A stretch of DNA of 64,000 nucleotides. Origin: Gelidibacter gilvus. Its GTDB lineage: Bacteria; Bacteroidota; Bacteroidia; Flavobacteriales; Flavobacteriaceae. Both the position numbers and the translations under genes were made by a program. Positions 1 to 8,606 of the stretch are shown here, one piece after another (the stretch's first letter is position 1; each line of letters begins with the position of its first letter). The stretch lies in NCBI RefSeq assembly GCF_004115975.1, contig NZ_SDDZ01000006.1, positions 124,001-188,000 of the forward strand, in the 5' to 3' direction. The notes beneath the pieces were generated by a model. It saw nothing but the letters and a program-made list of their open reading frames with translations, ran no database searches and was not told the origin of the DNA.

Positions 1-329
1 ATAGTATCGATGACATTGCCAAAGCCACTGTAAACTGCTTTTTATCGTCAGTTCCTGCGGCTGTGCCAGCCATTGCATTTTTATCGGGCGGACAGTCGCC
101 ACAACAAGCCTCCCAACATTTGAATGCCATAAATAAAGAGTATAAGGAACGCCTCCCTTGGATTGTTGCGTTTTCTTTTGCAAGAGCCATTCAACAACCC
201 TGTTTAGAGGCTTGGAAAGGACAGGACGCCAATGTGGAAAAAGCGCAACACTTACTCTATCATCGCGCAAAACTTAGTGCTGCCGCTAGACGTGGCGACT
301 ATAAATCGGCTATGGAAGACCATGGGTGA
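1..329 (+). CDS. Class I fructose-bisphosphate aldolase, C-terminal part (5' end outside window)
   Basis: The open frame enters from the left edge (first full codon at base 3) and ends in TGA at 327-329, so only about the last 108 residues are present. They contain FLSGGQS, the phosphate-binding stretch of glycolytic (PF00274-type) class I aldolases, followed by a PWIVAFSFARA segment and a C-terminal NVEKAQ...AAARRGDY region, all in family order. The Schiff-base lysine lies upstream of the window. The enzyme cleaves or forms fructose-1,6-bisphosphate in the cytosol, which fits the sugar-phosphate block that follows. The first ATG inside the window (63) is internal to the gene, not a start. 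Confidence 0.9.
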   Translation, partial: SIDDIAKATVNCFLSSVPAAVPAIAFLSGGQSPQQASQHLNAINKEYKERLPWIVAFSFARAIQQPCLEAWKGQDANVEKAQHLLYHRAKLSAAARRGDYKSAMEDHG

Positions 330-399
330 TTTTAAACTCGATTGGCGCATTAAAATTCGGCAGTGATAACATTAAAATAAGCAATTAAACCAATAGACC

Positions 400-747
400 A
401 TGGACACTAAAAAATTCAACTCGCTTCTGGGTAGCATGACCACGCTCTCAGAAGTGACAAATTTACTGAATGAAAGAGGATATACTAAAAATCTCAATTT
501 AGAATCAACCCATCTGGTTTGTGAAGGCAGTGAGATGAAACTATTTCCAGGTGAATTTATCGTAGATAAGCATTACCGATTTGAAGGACCTTCTGATCCT
601 GGGGATGAAGCTATTGTATTTGCAATTTCATCATCAAAACATCATCTTAAAGGCGTTTTGATAAATGGTTATGGGGTTTCGAGCGAGTCTATTTCAGATG
701 AAATGATACAGGCCTTGGATGAAAGGAATACTGAGAACAAAGCATAA
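400..747 (+). CDS. Small conserved Bacteroidota protein of unknown function
   Basis: This soluble protein of 115 residues has no signal peptide or membrane segment. It has the layout of a small Bacteroidota family often labelled 'phosphoribosylpyrophosphate synthetase' in databases: an N-terminal helix (LSEVTNLLNERGY), an acidic sheet region (DKHYRFEGPSDPGDEAIVFAISS) and a final KGVLINGYG strand. None of the PRPP-binding or ATP-binding motifs of true PRPP synthetase is present, so that label should not be trusted. It lies 70 bases after the aldolase on the same strand and could be co-transcribed. The function is unknown. Confidence 0.7.
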   Translation: MDTKKFNSLLGSMTTLSEVTNLLNERGYTKNLNLESTHLVCEGSEMKLFPGEFIVDKHYRFEGPSDPGDEAIVFAISSSKHHLKGVLINGYGVSSESISDEMIQALDERNTENKA

Positions 748-864
748 ATTTCGAATTCAATGTTGATTGTCAAAAAAGTATTTCGGGTGGGAATTTTGTA
801 AATTTTTGAGCGGTTTCTGTAAACCATCCTGAAAATTATAAAGTATCTTTAGTATTCTTAATTT

Positions 865-971
865 AAGAAATCAAGAACCTCAAGGCAAGCCCACGAGGTA
901 TGAATAAGGAATTATCTTTTCGATCGAGGCAAGCATCGCGGTATTAAAACCCACTGGTGGGAATAACGCAA
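865..971. repeat. Dispersed intergenic repeat, family 1, copy 1
   Basis: About 107 bases in the 317-base gap before ndh. It aligns almost end to end with 40244-40346: both share ATCAAGAA, a CCTC...CGAG segment, CTTTT-GATCGAG, GGTATTAAAA and GGTGGGAAT in the same order and spacing. This copy contains the perfect palindrome CCCAC-TG-GTGGG near its end. No coding frame is conserved between the copies. Function is unknown; it could be a non-autonomous element or a structured RNA. Nothing else is recognisable in this gap. Confidence 0.7.
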
Positions 972-1064
972 GTTTTTACTGATTGATCCGATTGTATATA
1001 GATGTTTTCTCGATAGAAAGAATGCTTCTATTTCTTGTTATTCACTACAGAATAGACTATTTAA

Positions 1065-2366
1065 ATGGCGAAAACACCTAAAATAATCATCATTGGCGCT
1101 GGATTTGGCGGCGTCAAAATGGTTAAATCCCTACATAAAAAACCCGTAGAAGTGCTTCTGATCGATCGGAACAATTATCACAACTTTCAACCTTTAATGT
1201 ACCAAGTGGCCACTGGAGGTTTGGAACCTGGAAATATAGGATATCCTGTAAGACGGATTTTCAGAAAATATAAGAATGTCAGCTTTCGGATGGCAGAAGT
1301 TTTGTCGATAGACATTCAAAAAAATAAAATTTCGACCTCCATTGGAGAAATGGATTATGATTATTTAGTGATGGCCTCGGGAAGCGAAAATAACTTTTTC
1401 AATTTCGAGCGCGTTAAACATAAATTGCTGACCCTAAAATCGCTACCTGATGCCCTACAAATACGGAATTGGATTTTTCAGAATCTCGAACGCGCCTTGG
1501 CTGAAAACAGAAAAGAATCGTTAGAAGAGATCATGAACATTGCCATTGTAGGTGGTGGACCGGCAGGAATTGAACTTGCAGGGGCATTGGCAGAAATGAA
1601 AAAATACGTCATCCCCAAGGAATTTCCTGAATTGGAGTTGTCTAGAATGAGTCTTAATCTATATCAATCCGGACCAAAATTACTCGCAGCGATGTCAGAA
1701 GAAGCTTCTGAAAAAACCCTTGAATATCTCAAGGAAATGGGTGTGAACGTCTTTCTCAATACTCGGGTTAGTGATTATAAGAACAATGCTATTGTGTTGG
1801 AAGACGGAAGCCATTTTATAACCAATACGGTCATATGGACCGCAGGAGTTAAAGGATCTCCCATAGCTGGTTTTCCAGAAGAAGTCATCCTTCGGGGCAA
1901 CCGTTTGTCGGTCAATAAATTTAATCAAGTGATTGGTATCGAAAATGTTTTTGCTATCGGAGATGTAGCGGCACATAGTTCTATTGATGCACTAAATGGA
2001 CTGCCTATGTTGGCTCCTGTAGCGCAACAACAAGGGAAGCATTTAGCCAAAAATATTTTAAGGCATTTAAAAAATGAACCGATGCAGCCTTTTCAATACC
2101 GAAATAAAGGCGCAATGGCTACTATTGGAAGAAAAAAAGCAGTGGTGGATTTGCCAAACTTCAATTTTCAAGGCGGTTTCGCCTGGTTTGTTTGGATGTT
2201 TGTCCACGTGTTCTCGCTGGTGGGCTTCCGAGATAAAACGGTGACTTTAATTGACTGGGTGGTGAGTTATTTTAGCTACGACCAACCTTTGGGAATGATT
2301 TTAAGATCAGGGGAATTTAAACCAGGTCCGGCAAAGAAAGAAATTAAGGAAATAGAAGACGTATAA
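1065..2366 (+). CDS. ndh: Type II NADH dehydrogenase (NAD(P)/FAD-dependent oxidoreductase)
   Basis: The protein has 433 residues, the usual length for non-proton-pumping NADH:quinone oxidoreductases. An N-terminal FAD-binding GAGFGG (residues 11-16) is followed by the conserved DRNNYHNFQPLMYQVATGGL stretch, a second dinucleotide fold GGGPAGIE near residue 163, and the FAD motif AIGDVA near residue 300. A hydrophobic amphipathic C-terminus (WFVWMFVHVF, about 373-390) suits membrane attachment. It would pass electrons from NADH to menaquinone on the inner face of the membrane. It lies 4 bases before tkt, so it is probably co-transcribed with the pentose phosphate genes. Confidence 0.9.
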   Translation: MAKTPKIIIIGAGFGGVKMVKSLHKKPVEVLLIDRNNYHNFQPLMYQVATGGLEPGNIGYPVRRIFRKYKNVSFRMAEVLSIDIQKNKISTSIGEMDYDYLVMASGSENNFFNFERVKHKLLTLKSLPDALQIRNWIFQNLERALAENRKESLEEIMNIAIVGGGPAGIELAGALAEMKKYVIPKEFPELELSRMSLNLYQSGPKLLAAMSEEASEKTLEYLKEMGVNVFLNTRVSDYKNNAIVLEDGSHFITNTVIWTAGVKGSPIAGFPEEVILRGNRLSVNKFNQVIGIENVFAIGDVAAHSSIDALNGLPMLAPVAQQQGKHLAKNILRHLKNEPMQPFQYRNKGAMATIGRKKAVVDLPNFNFQGGFAWFVWMFVHVFSLVGFRDKTVTLIDWVVSYFSYDQPLGMILRSGEFKPGPAKKEIKEIEDV

Positions 2367-2370
2367 ACCC

Positions 2371-4380
2371 ATGGAAACTAAAAATATAATTCAAAAATGC
2401 ATTGACACGGTAAGAGTTCTATCCGCCGATGCGGTTCAAAAAGCAAATTCCGGCCATCCTGGGACGCCTATGGCACTGGCACCATTAGGCCATTTGTTGT
2501 GGTCTGAAATCATGAACTACAATCCCAAAAACCCTAAATGGGCAAATCGCGATCGGTTTATCCTTTCCTGCGGACACGCCTGCATGTTACAATACAGTTA
2601 TTTGTATTTGACCGGCTACGACGTCACCCTGAAAGATCTTAAAAATTTCAGACAGTTGCACAGCATTACCGCTGGGCATCCCGAATATGGTTTGATGCCC
2701 GGCATTGAAGTCACCACCGGTCCTTTGGGCCAAGGGTTTGCAAATGGCGTGGGAATGGCGATTGCAGAAAAATATATGGCGGCACGCTACAATCAGCCCG
2801 ATTTCAAAATATTCGATTATAAGATTTATGCCATCTGCAGCGATGGGGATCTGATGGAAGGCGTTTCGGCAGAAGCCGCTTCCCTAGCCGGCCACCTCGG
2901 ACTGGGAAATATTATCTATTACTACGACAGTAACCACATTACTATTGAAGGCGACACTGATCTCGCTTTTGATGAAGATGTCGCCAAACGCTTTGAAGCT
3001 TATGGCTGGCATGTTCAAAAAGTTACGGATATCAATAATTTAGATGCGCTTTCAAAAGCAACAAAAAATGCCCAAAACGACATTAATCGTCCCTCATTGA
3101 TTATTGTAAACAGTGTTATCGGTTACGGAAGTCCCAATAAACACGGTACTGCCGCAGCACATGGCTCTCCTTTGGGAGAAGAAGAAGTACGTTTGGTCAA
3201 AAAAATCTTCGGATGTAATCCGGACAAAAATTTCTTTGTTCCAGATGACGTATTAGACCATTACCACAAAGCGGCTCAGAAATCCGCAGAAAACGAAAAA
3301 CAATGGAACGAACTCTATAAAAACTACAAAAACCGACATCCTGATCTTGCTAAGGAATATGAAACCATTAGCGCCGGGAAATTACCTGACGGCTGGGAAG
3401 CTCAACTTCCCATATTTAAAGCGGGTGAGAAAATGGCAACTCGGAAAGCTTCTGGTAAAACCCTGAATGCCATTGCAGACTATTTACCGCAACTGATTGG
3501 AGGCTCTGCCGATTTAGCACCGTCTACTGATACGAATCTTGATGCTTACCAATCCTTTTCAGAAAAACATCCCAGAGGTCGCAACTTCCATTTTGGAATT
3601 CGCGAACATGCTATGGGAGCCGTACTCAACGGGATGGCACTCAGCAACTACCTCGTCCCCTACGGCGCGACATTCTTGATTTTCTCTGACTATATGCGTC
3701 CACCATTACGATTGGCCGCCATCATGAACATCCGAACAATTATGGTTTTTACCCACGATAGTATTGGATTAGGTGAAGACGGCACAACCCATCAGCCCGT
3801 CGAGCAATTGATCGGACTCCGAACAGTACCAAATATGACCGTCATTCGTCCTGCAGATGCCAATGAAACCGCACAGGCATGGCGTATAGCAATCCTCCAC
3901 ACCGATGGACCAGTAGCTATTGTGTTAACACGACAAGGCATCCCCATCCTTGATCAGGAAAAATATACCAGCGCCAAAGAATTGGAAAAAGGCGCCTATA
4001 TTCTTTCGGAGGCTGAAGGAAAACCGGAAATTATTTTGATAGCCACAGGTTCTGAAGTCCATTTGATATTGGAAGCACAGGAACAATTGAAAAAAAATAA
4101 CATTCAAGCGCGCGTCGTGAGCATGCCATCCTGGCGTTTATTTGATCAACAAAGTGCTGCTTACCGCGACAATGTTTTCCCTAAAGACCTTCGAAAACGA
4201 TTGGCAGTAGAAGCTGGTTCGTCAGTAGGATGGTTAAAATATACAACGGATGAAGGTGATGTGATCGGGATCGACAAATTCGGAGAATCAGCACCGGGAG
4301 ATGAAGTCATGAAAGCATATGGGTTTTCTGTAGAGAATGTCGTAAAACGAGCGAAGGCATTGCTTTCAGACAAAAATTAA
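2371..4380 (+). CDS. tkt: Transketolase
   Basis: Full-length transketolase of 669 residues. The N-terminal thiamine-diphosphate domain has NSGHPGTPMALAPLGHLLW near residue 26 and the metal/TPP motif GDGDLMEG-type (seen as SDGDLMEGVSAEA) near 155. The pyrimidine domain carries the catalytic-glutamate motif FGIREHAMG near 408. It transfers two-carbon ketol units between sugar phosphates in the non-oxidative pentose phosphate pathway, with TPP and a divalent metal. It is the second gene of the run ndh-tkt, followed by a 208-base gap and rpiB. Confidence 0.97.
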   Translation: METKNIIQKCIDTVRVLSADAVQKANSGHPGTPMALAPLGHLLWSEIMNYNPKNPKWANRDRFILSCGHACMLQYSYLYLTGYDVTLKDLKNFRQLHSITAGHPEYGLMPGIEVTTGPLGQGFANGVGMAIAEKYMAARYNQPDFKIFDYKIYAICSDGDLMEGVSAEAASLAGHLGLGNIIYYYDSNHITIEGDTDLAFDEDVAKRFEAYGWHVQKVTDINNLDALSKATKNAQNDINRPSLIIVNSVIGYGSPNKHGTAAAHGSPLGEEEVRLVKKIFGCNPDKNFFVPDDVLDHYHKAAQKSAENEKQWNELYKNYKNRHPDLAKEYETISAGKLPDGWEAQLPIFKAGEKMATRKASGKTLNAIADYLPQLIGGSADLAPSTDTNLDAYQSFSEKHPRGRNFHFGIREHAMGAVLNGMALSNYLVPYGATFLIFSDYMRPPLRLAAIMNIRTIMVFTHDSIGLGEDGTTHQPVEQLIGLRTVPNMTVIRPADANETAQAWRIAILHTDGPVAIVLTRQGIPILDQEKYTSAKELEKGAYILSEAEGKPEIILIATGSEVHLILEAQEQLKKNNIQARVVSMPSWRLFDQQSAAYRDNVFPKDLRKRLAVEAGSSVGWLKYTTDEGDVIGIDKFGESAPGDEVMKAYGFSVENVVKRAKALLSDKN

Positions 4381-4531
4381 ACCGCTAAAAACAGTTTTTA
4401 ATACAGATGGAAAATCTGAAAAATTCGTGTCATGTGTAGTATTTAATATAAGCATGATGGCAAGTAAAATGGATTTGTGAGAATTAGTGTCTAAAAAATT
4501 ATAAGCTAAGTCGCATAATAATTCCAATACC

Positions 4532-4577
4532 GTCTTTGCGCTACTAGCGTAAACCATTCGCATCCTTTGCGGTAAAA
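4532..4577. repeat. Degenerate CTTTGCG-type intergenic repeat
   Basis: The tkt-rpiB gap ends with imperfect repetitions of a CTTTGCG(C/G) word (GTCTTTGCGCT, TAGCGTAAAC, ATTCGCATCC, TTTGCGGTAAAA). Patterns of this kind are common junk-like intergenic repeats in flavobacteria. No further role is visible. Confidence 0.35.
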
Positions 4578-4588
4578 AACAAAATGCA

Positions 4589-5056
4589 ATGCAAAAAAAA
4601 TCACATAAAAAAATAGGAATCTGTGCAGATCACGGCGGTTTTGAACTCAAAGAAAAAATTAAAACATTTCTGACAGACAACCAATTCTTGCCCGTGGATT
4701 TTGGCGCAAAACGATTGGACGAAACCGACGATTATCCCGATTTCGTCATTCCATTGGCCAAAGCAGTCGCTGCTGGAGAAGTTTTTCGGGGCATTGCCAT
4801 TTGCGGAAGTGGCGTGGGCGCCTGTATTGCAGCCAATAAAGTTTCTGGAGTGAGAGCTGCATTGATTACCGAATATTTTTCGGCACATCAAGGTGTCGAA
4901 GATGATGATATGAACCTGATTTGCCTTGGAGGTCGGATAACGGGATATGCCAGCGCAGAAGAATTTGTTCTGACATTTTTAAACGCCAAATTCATCGGGG
5001 CAGAAAGACATATCCGACGCTTGCGGAAAATTCAGAAATTGGAGGAGAGGGATTAG
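4589..5056 (+). CDS. rpiB: Ribose-5-phosphate isomerase B (RpiB/LacAB family)
   Basis: 155 residues, the normal RpiB length. The N-terminal GICADHGGFELKE (ADHGG at 13-17) and the CGSGVGACIAANK phosphate-binding and catalytic-cysteine segment (Cys72) are diagnostic, followed by VRAALITEYFSAHQ and LGGRITG. It interconverts ribose-5-phosphate and ribulose-5-phosphate in the cytosol. Its position between tkt and tal supports a pentose phosphate role rather than allose or galactose metabolism. The start at 4589 is preferred because a second ATG five bases upstream is in another frame. Confidence 0.93.
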   Translation: MQKKSHKKIGICADHGGFELKEKIKTFLTDNQFLPVDFGAKRLDETDDYPDFVIPLAKAVAAGEVFRGIAICGSGVGACIAANKVSGVRAALITEYFSAHQGVEDDDMNLICLGGRITGYASAEEFVLTFLNAKFIGAERHIRRLRKIQKLEERD

Positions 5057-5083
5057 GGATTAGGGATGAGGGATGAGGGATGA
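5049..5083 (+). repeat. Five tandem 7-bp units (GGGATTA/GGGATGA)
   Basis: Two GGGATTA units followed by three GGGATGA units run across the end of rpiB, and the rpiB stop codon TAG lies inside the second unit. This looks like a short microsatellite of the kind often seen between flavobacterial genes. The remaining bases to the next gene are AT-rich and featureless. Confidence 0.85.
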
Positions 5084-5203
5084 GGTAGGTAAAAATCAAC
5101 TGCTTTCTTTGTCTAATAAATAGTAATAAAACTTGATAACTATTCAGGTTTAAAGAAGAACAAACAAACAATACATAATAACAATAATAAATATTTCCAC
5201 AAT

Positions 5204-6295
5204 ATGAACCCTTTAAATAAAATACAACAACACGGCCAGAGCATCTGGCTCGATTTACTCGATCGCGAGATTATGAACTCTGGTAAATTGCAAAGTTTAA
5301 TTGACGACGACAACTTGCGCGGCCTTACCTCCAACCCTTCCATTTTTGAAAAAGCCATTAGTGGAAGTGATGATTATGACGATGACATCGCTTTACTCTT
5401 CAAAAAATACGATAATAACTCAGCCATATTTTTCGAGATGGCGATTGATGATATTCAAAGAGCAGCAGATATTTTCAAACCTGTGTTCGACAAAACGAAA
5501 GGGAAAGATGGCTTTGTTAGTTTGGAAGTATCTCCCTATTTGGCGTTGGATACTGACGGCACTATTGAACAGGCCCGTGAGCTATGGCGAAAAGTAGATC
5601 GGAAAAATGTCATGATAAAAATTCCAGGTACAAAACAAGGCCTGCCTGCCATACGCGAATGTCTGCGGGAAGGCATCAACATCAATGTCACACTTCTTTT
5701 TGGGCTGCCACGCTACCGAGAAATTACCGAAGCTTTTATGGGCGGACTTGAAGACCGACTCAAAGAAGGCCATTCCATAAAGGACGTCGCCTCTGTAGCG
5801 AGTTTTTTTCTCAGCCGAATTGATGTGATGGTCGATCCCATGTTGAAAGAAAAAGGAGCCGACCATCTCGTTGGTAAAATTGCTATTGCATCAGCAAAAA
5901 AAGCCTATCAAATCTATCTCGACATGATTGCGAGCGATCGTTTTAAAAAGCTTGAGGCAAAAGGAGCACAAACCCAACGTGTGCTTTGGGCAAGTACGAG
6001 CGCCAAAGATCCATCGTTCAGTGATGTTATTTATGTCGAACCTTTAATTGGAAAAGACACCATCAATACCTTACCCATGGAAACCATTGATGCTTTTCGG
6101 GATCACGGCAAGGTAGCAGATACGATTACCGAGGACATCGAGAACGCGAATAAAGCTTTAGAAGAGTTAAAGAATCTAGGTATTGATATCGATACCATAA
6201 CTCAAAAATTGGAGAACCAAGGCATAGAGAAATTCAATCAGGCTTATGATAAATTACTCAAAAGTATTGCCGATCAAAAACACAAAAAGAACTAA
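5204..6295 (+). CDS. tal: Transaldolase
   Basis: 363 residues, the length of the long bacterial transaldolase type. The N-terminus has IWLDLLDREI and GLTSNPSIFEKAI (the conserved TSNPS), VSLEVSPYLALDT sits near residue 105, and the Schiff-base lysine lies in MIKIPGT around residue 140. It transfers dihydroxyacetone units between sedoheptulose-7-phosphate and glyceraldehyde-3-phosphate. The gene is followed by only 4 bases before the HAD gene, so these are surely co-transcribed. Confidence 0.96.
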   Translation: MNPLNKIQQHGQSIWLDLLDREIMNSGKLQSLIDDDNLRGLTSNPSIFEKAISGSDDYDDDIALLFKKYDNNSAIFFEMAIDDIQRAADIFKPVFDKTKGKDGFVSLEVSPYLALDTDGTIEQARELWRKVDRKNVMIKIPGTKQGLPAIRECLREGININVTLLFGLPRYREITEAFMGGLEDRLKEGHSIKDVASVASFFLSRIDVMVDPMLKEKGADHLVGKIAIASAKKAYQIYLDMIASDRFKKLEAKGAQTQRVLWASTSAKDPSFSDVIYVEPLIGKDTINTLPMETIDAFRDHGKVADTITEDIENANKALEELKNLGIDIDTITQKLENQGIEKFNQAYDKLLKSIADQKHKKN

Positions 6296-6299
6296 TGCC

Positions 6300-6920
6300 A
6301 TGACCGATTTTGATGTCTCGAAAATAAAAGTGGTGCTTATGGATATTGGGGGCGTATTGCTCACTAATGGCTGGGGACATGAATCGCGTCAAAAAGCAGC
6401 AAAGGTTTTTGGATTTGATTATGAGGCCATGGACATCTTGCACCATTTTATATACAATGTGTTTGAGATTGGAAGCATTACTTTAGAAGACTATCTCGAT
6501 ACAGTAGTTTTCAACCAATCGCGCAATTTTACTAAGGTCGATTTTAAACAATTTATGTACGAACAATCCGTAGAGTTACCCGAAATGTTGTCATGGGTGA
6601 AATCATGGAAAAAACAGACCCAACTACCAGTATTTGCGCTTAATAACGAAAGCTTGGAACTCAATGATTATCGGATATCCAAATTTAAACTTCATGAGGT
6701 ATTTAACGGCTTTTTTTCATCTTGCTATCTTGGTTTCCGAAAACCGGATCCACGTATTTATCAAACAGCTTTGGAAATCACTCGGGTAAATCCGGAAGAA
6801 TGTCTTTACTTTGATGATCGGCCCATGTTGGTCGATGCAGCAAAAAAGCAAGGCATACATGCTGTTCTTCATGAGAATTTTGAAAATACAAAACAGATTC
6901 TTGAAAATTTAAAAATATAA
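6300..6920 (+). CDS. HAD-superfamily sugar phosphatase (YihX-like)
   Basis: 206 residues from the ATG at 6300; an upstream in-frame ATG at 6246 would overlap tal by 50 bases and is less likely. HAD motif I is DIGGV (nucleophile Asp15, with the second Asp replaced as in the YihX/DxGG-V group), motif II falls in FALNNES, motif III is RKPDPRIY and motif IV is YFDDRPMLVDAAK. Relatives of this class dephosphorylate small sugar phosphates such as glucose-1-phosphate. Lying between tal and gnd, 2 bases from gnd, it may clear or repair a sugar phosphate of this pathway. The exact substrate is not visible. Confidence 0.8.
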   Translation: MTDFDVSKIKVVLMDIGGVLLTNGWGHESRQKAAKVFGFDYEAMDILHHFIYNVFEIGSITLEDYLDTVVFNQSRNFTKVDFKQFMYEQSVELPEMLSWVKSWKKQTQLPVFALNNESLELNDYRISKFKLHEVFNGFFSSCYLGFRKPDPRIYQTALEITRVNPEECLYFDDRPMLVDAAKKQGIHAVLHENFENTKQILENLKI

Positions 6921-6922
6921 TA

Positions 6923-8344
6923 ATGAACACAGAACATAAAAATGCATTCGGAATGATTGGTCTTGGCACCATGGGTTCCAATCTTTTACAAAACATTGCC
7001 GATCACGGATATAAATGTGCGGGGTATGATATCAGCGCTGATAAAGTAGCAGCACTGAACAAATTAAACCCTAAGGCTATTCAAGGTTTTACGGATATGA
7101 ACGACTTTACCGATAGTTTGTCTTCGCCAAAAGTTGTGATGTTGCTTGTTCCAGCAGGTAAAATTGTTGATGGCGTGATTGAAGAATTACTTGAGGTTCT
7201 TGATAAAGGAGATATCATCATCGATGGTGGAAATTCACATTTCATAGATACCGATCGGCGATTTAAGGATTTGGAACAAAAAGGCTATCATTTTATTGGC
7301 ATGGGCGTCTCTGGCGGTGAAGAAGGTGCACGACGCGGACCGAGCATGATGCCCGGAGGCGATAAAAAAGCTTATGAGATTGTAAAACCTATTCTAACCA
7401 AAATCGCTGCGCAAGTCAATGGCGATCCTACTGTTGCCTATATGGGCGAACGGTCGGCTGGCCATTTTGTAAAAATGGTGCACAATGGTATCGAATATGC
7501 CATCATGCAACTGATCTCTGAAACCTATGAAGTTTTAAAAAATGGTCTGCATATGGAACATGAGGCCATACATACCATCTTTGAGAAATGGAACGAAGGC
7601 CGATTACAATCCTACCTCATAGAGATTACCCGAGATATCCTTGCTTACAAAAAGAAGGGTTCAGAGCATTTGTTACTCGATGATATCAAAGATGAAGCAA
7701 AATCTAAAGGCACGGGTAAATGGACCTCACAAGCCGCCATGGATCTCAACCTTCCCATCCCTATTATTGATATTGCCGTGTCCATGCGTGATCTTTCTAA
7801 ATACAAGGATTTGCGAACCAAAGCGTCAAAAATGTATCCAGATTCGGGAGAAATCCACTATCACAATAAAAATGATGAGCATGTCACCAAACTTGAACAG
7901 GCTTTTTATTTTGCAATGGTATCTGCCTATGCTCAGGGAATGCATCTTCTCCACCGTGCCAATGAAGAATATGACTACAAGCTTAACCTCGACTTAATTG
8001 CAAAAATCTGGCGTGGCGGCTGTATTATTCGTTCAGCTTTTTTGGAAGACATCTATGCGGCCTATCAAAAGGATTTAAATTTGAAACACTTATTTTTAGA
8101 TGATGTCGTTCATCAAAATCTACTAAAAAGCATTCCAGGAATTCGAACCGCGGTTTCAGAGGCTGCCCAAAACGGGATTGCCGTACCGGCTTACGCTGCG
8201 GCATTAGGCTATTTTGATAATTTCAGAAGTGAGGATATGCCTGCCAATCTCATTCAAGCACAACGTGATTATTTTGGGTCGCATACTTATGAACTCAAAG
8301 GAAAAGAAGGCACTTTTCACACCGAATGGGAAGCTGGTAAGTAA
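6923..8344 (+). CDS. gnd: 6-phosphogluconate dehydrogenase (decarboxylating)
   Basis: 473 residues, matching the long homodimeric Gnd type. The Rossmann motif GLGTMG is at the N-terminus, followed by IIDGGNSHF, the signature GMGVSGGEEGARRGPSMMPGG region, the catalytic Lys/Asn in KMVHNGIEY and the C-terminal all-helical domain with GGCIIRSAFL. It oxidises 6-phosphogluconate to ribulose-5-phosphate and CO2, making NADPH. It is the last gene of the tal-HAD-gnd run and is followed by a dispersed repeat. Confidence 0.97.
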   Translation: MNTEHKNAFGMIGLGTMGSNLLQNIADHGYKCAGYDISADKVAALNKLNPKAIQGFTDMNDFTDSLSSPKVVMLLVPAGKIVDGVIEELLEVLDKGDIIIDGGNSHFIDTDRRFKDLEQKGYHFIGMGVSGGEEGARRGPSMMPGGDKKAYEIVKPILTKIAAQVNGDPTVAYMGERSAGHFVKMVHNGIEYAIMQLISETYEVLKNGLHMEHEAIHTIFEKWNEGRLQSYLIEITRDILAYKKKGSEHLLLDDIKDEAKSKGTGKWTSQAAMDLNLPIPIIDIAVSMRDLSKYKDLRTKASKMYPDSGEIHYHNKNDEHVTKLEQAFYFAMVSAYAQGMHLLHRANEEYDYKLNLDLIAKIWRGGCIIRSAFLEDIYAAYQKDLNLKHLFLDDVVHQNLLKSIPGIRTAVSEAAQNGIAVPAYAAALGYFDNFRSEDMPANLIQAQRDYFGSHTYELKGKEGTFHTEWEAGK

Positions 8345-8350
8345 TGAATC

Positions 8351-8575
8351 TTAAATCACTTTTGTCCGATAAAAAAATCAAGACCGCTCCGCTTATAGAA
8401 TATGGAAAATAGACTTGTTTGGTAAAGCATTTATTATAAAGACTTAAAATGTAAAATCAGAATTAAATAGACAATTTTAAATATGTTCAAAGAAGCATCA
8501 GGATAGAAGGCCAGAGTGGTTTAAAACGTTTAGAGATGGCTATTTCCTTACCTCTACTCGAAGTAAGCCAAGTTT
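8351..8575. repeat. Dispersed intergenic repeat, family 2, copy 1
   Basis: Nearly the entire gnd-zwf gap (about 225 bases) aligns with 20391-20615. Shared blocks in order are TTAAATCA, GTCCGA, AATCAAGACCGCTCCG, TAGACTTGTTTGGTAAAGCA, ACAATTTTAA and ACCTCTACTCGAAGTAAGCC. Roughly four in five positions agree by eye. No reading frame stays open in both copies. It could be a decayed or non-autonomous mobile element or a structured transcript. Confidence 0.8.
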
Positions 8576-8606
8576 CATTGACAATCATAATCTTAAATAA
8601 AAAAAC

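Noticed and set aside
8351-8606. Insertion sequence with transposase in the gnd-zwf gap
   Set aside because: No transposase-length frame, no terminal inverted repeats or target duplication recognised. Kept only as a dispersed repeat.
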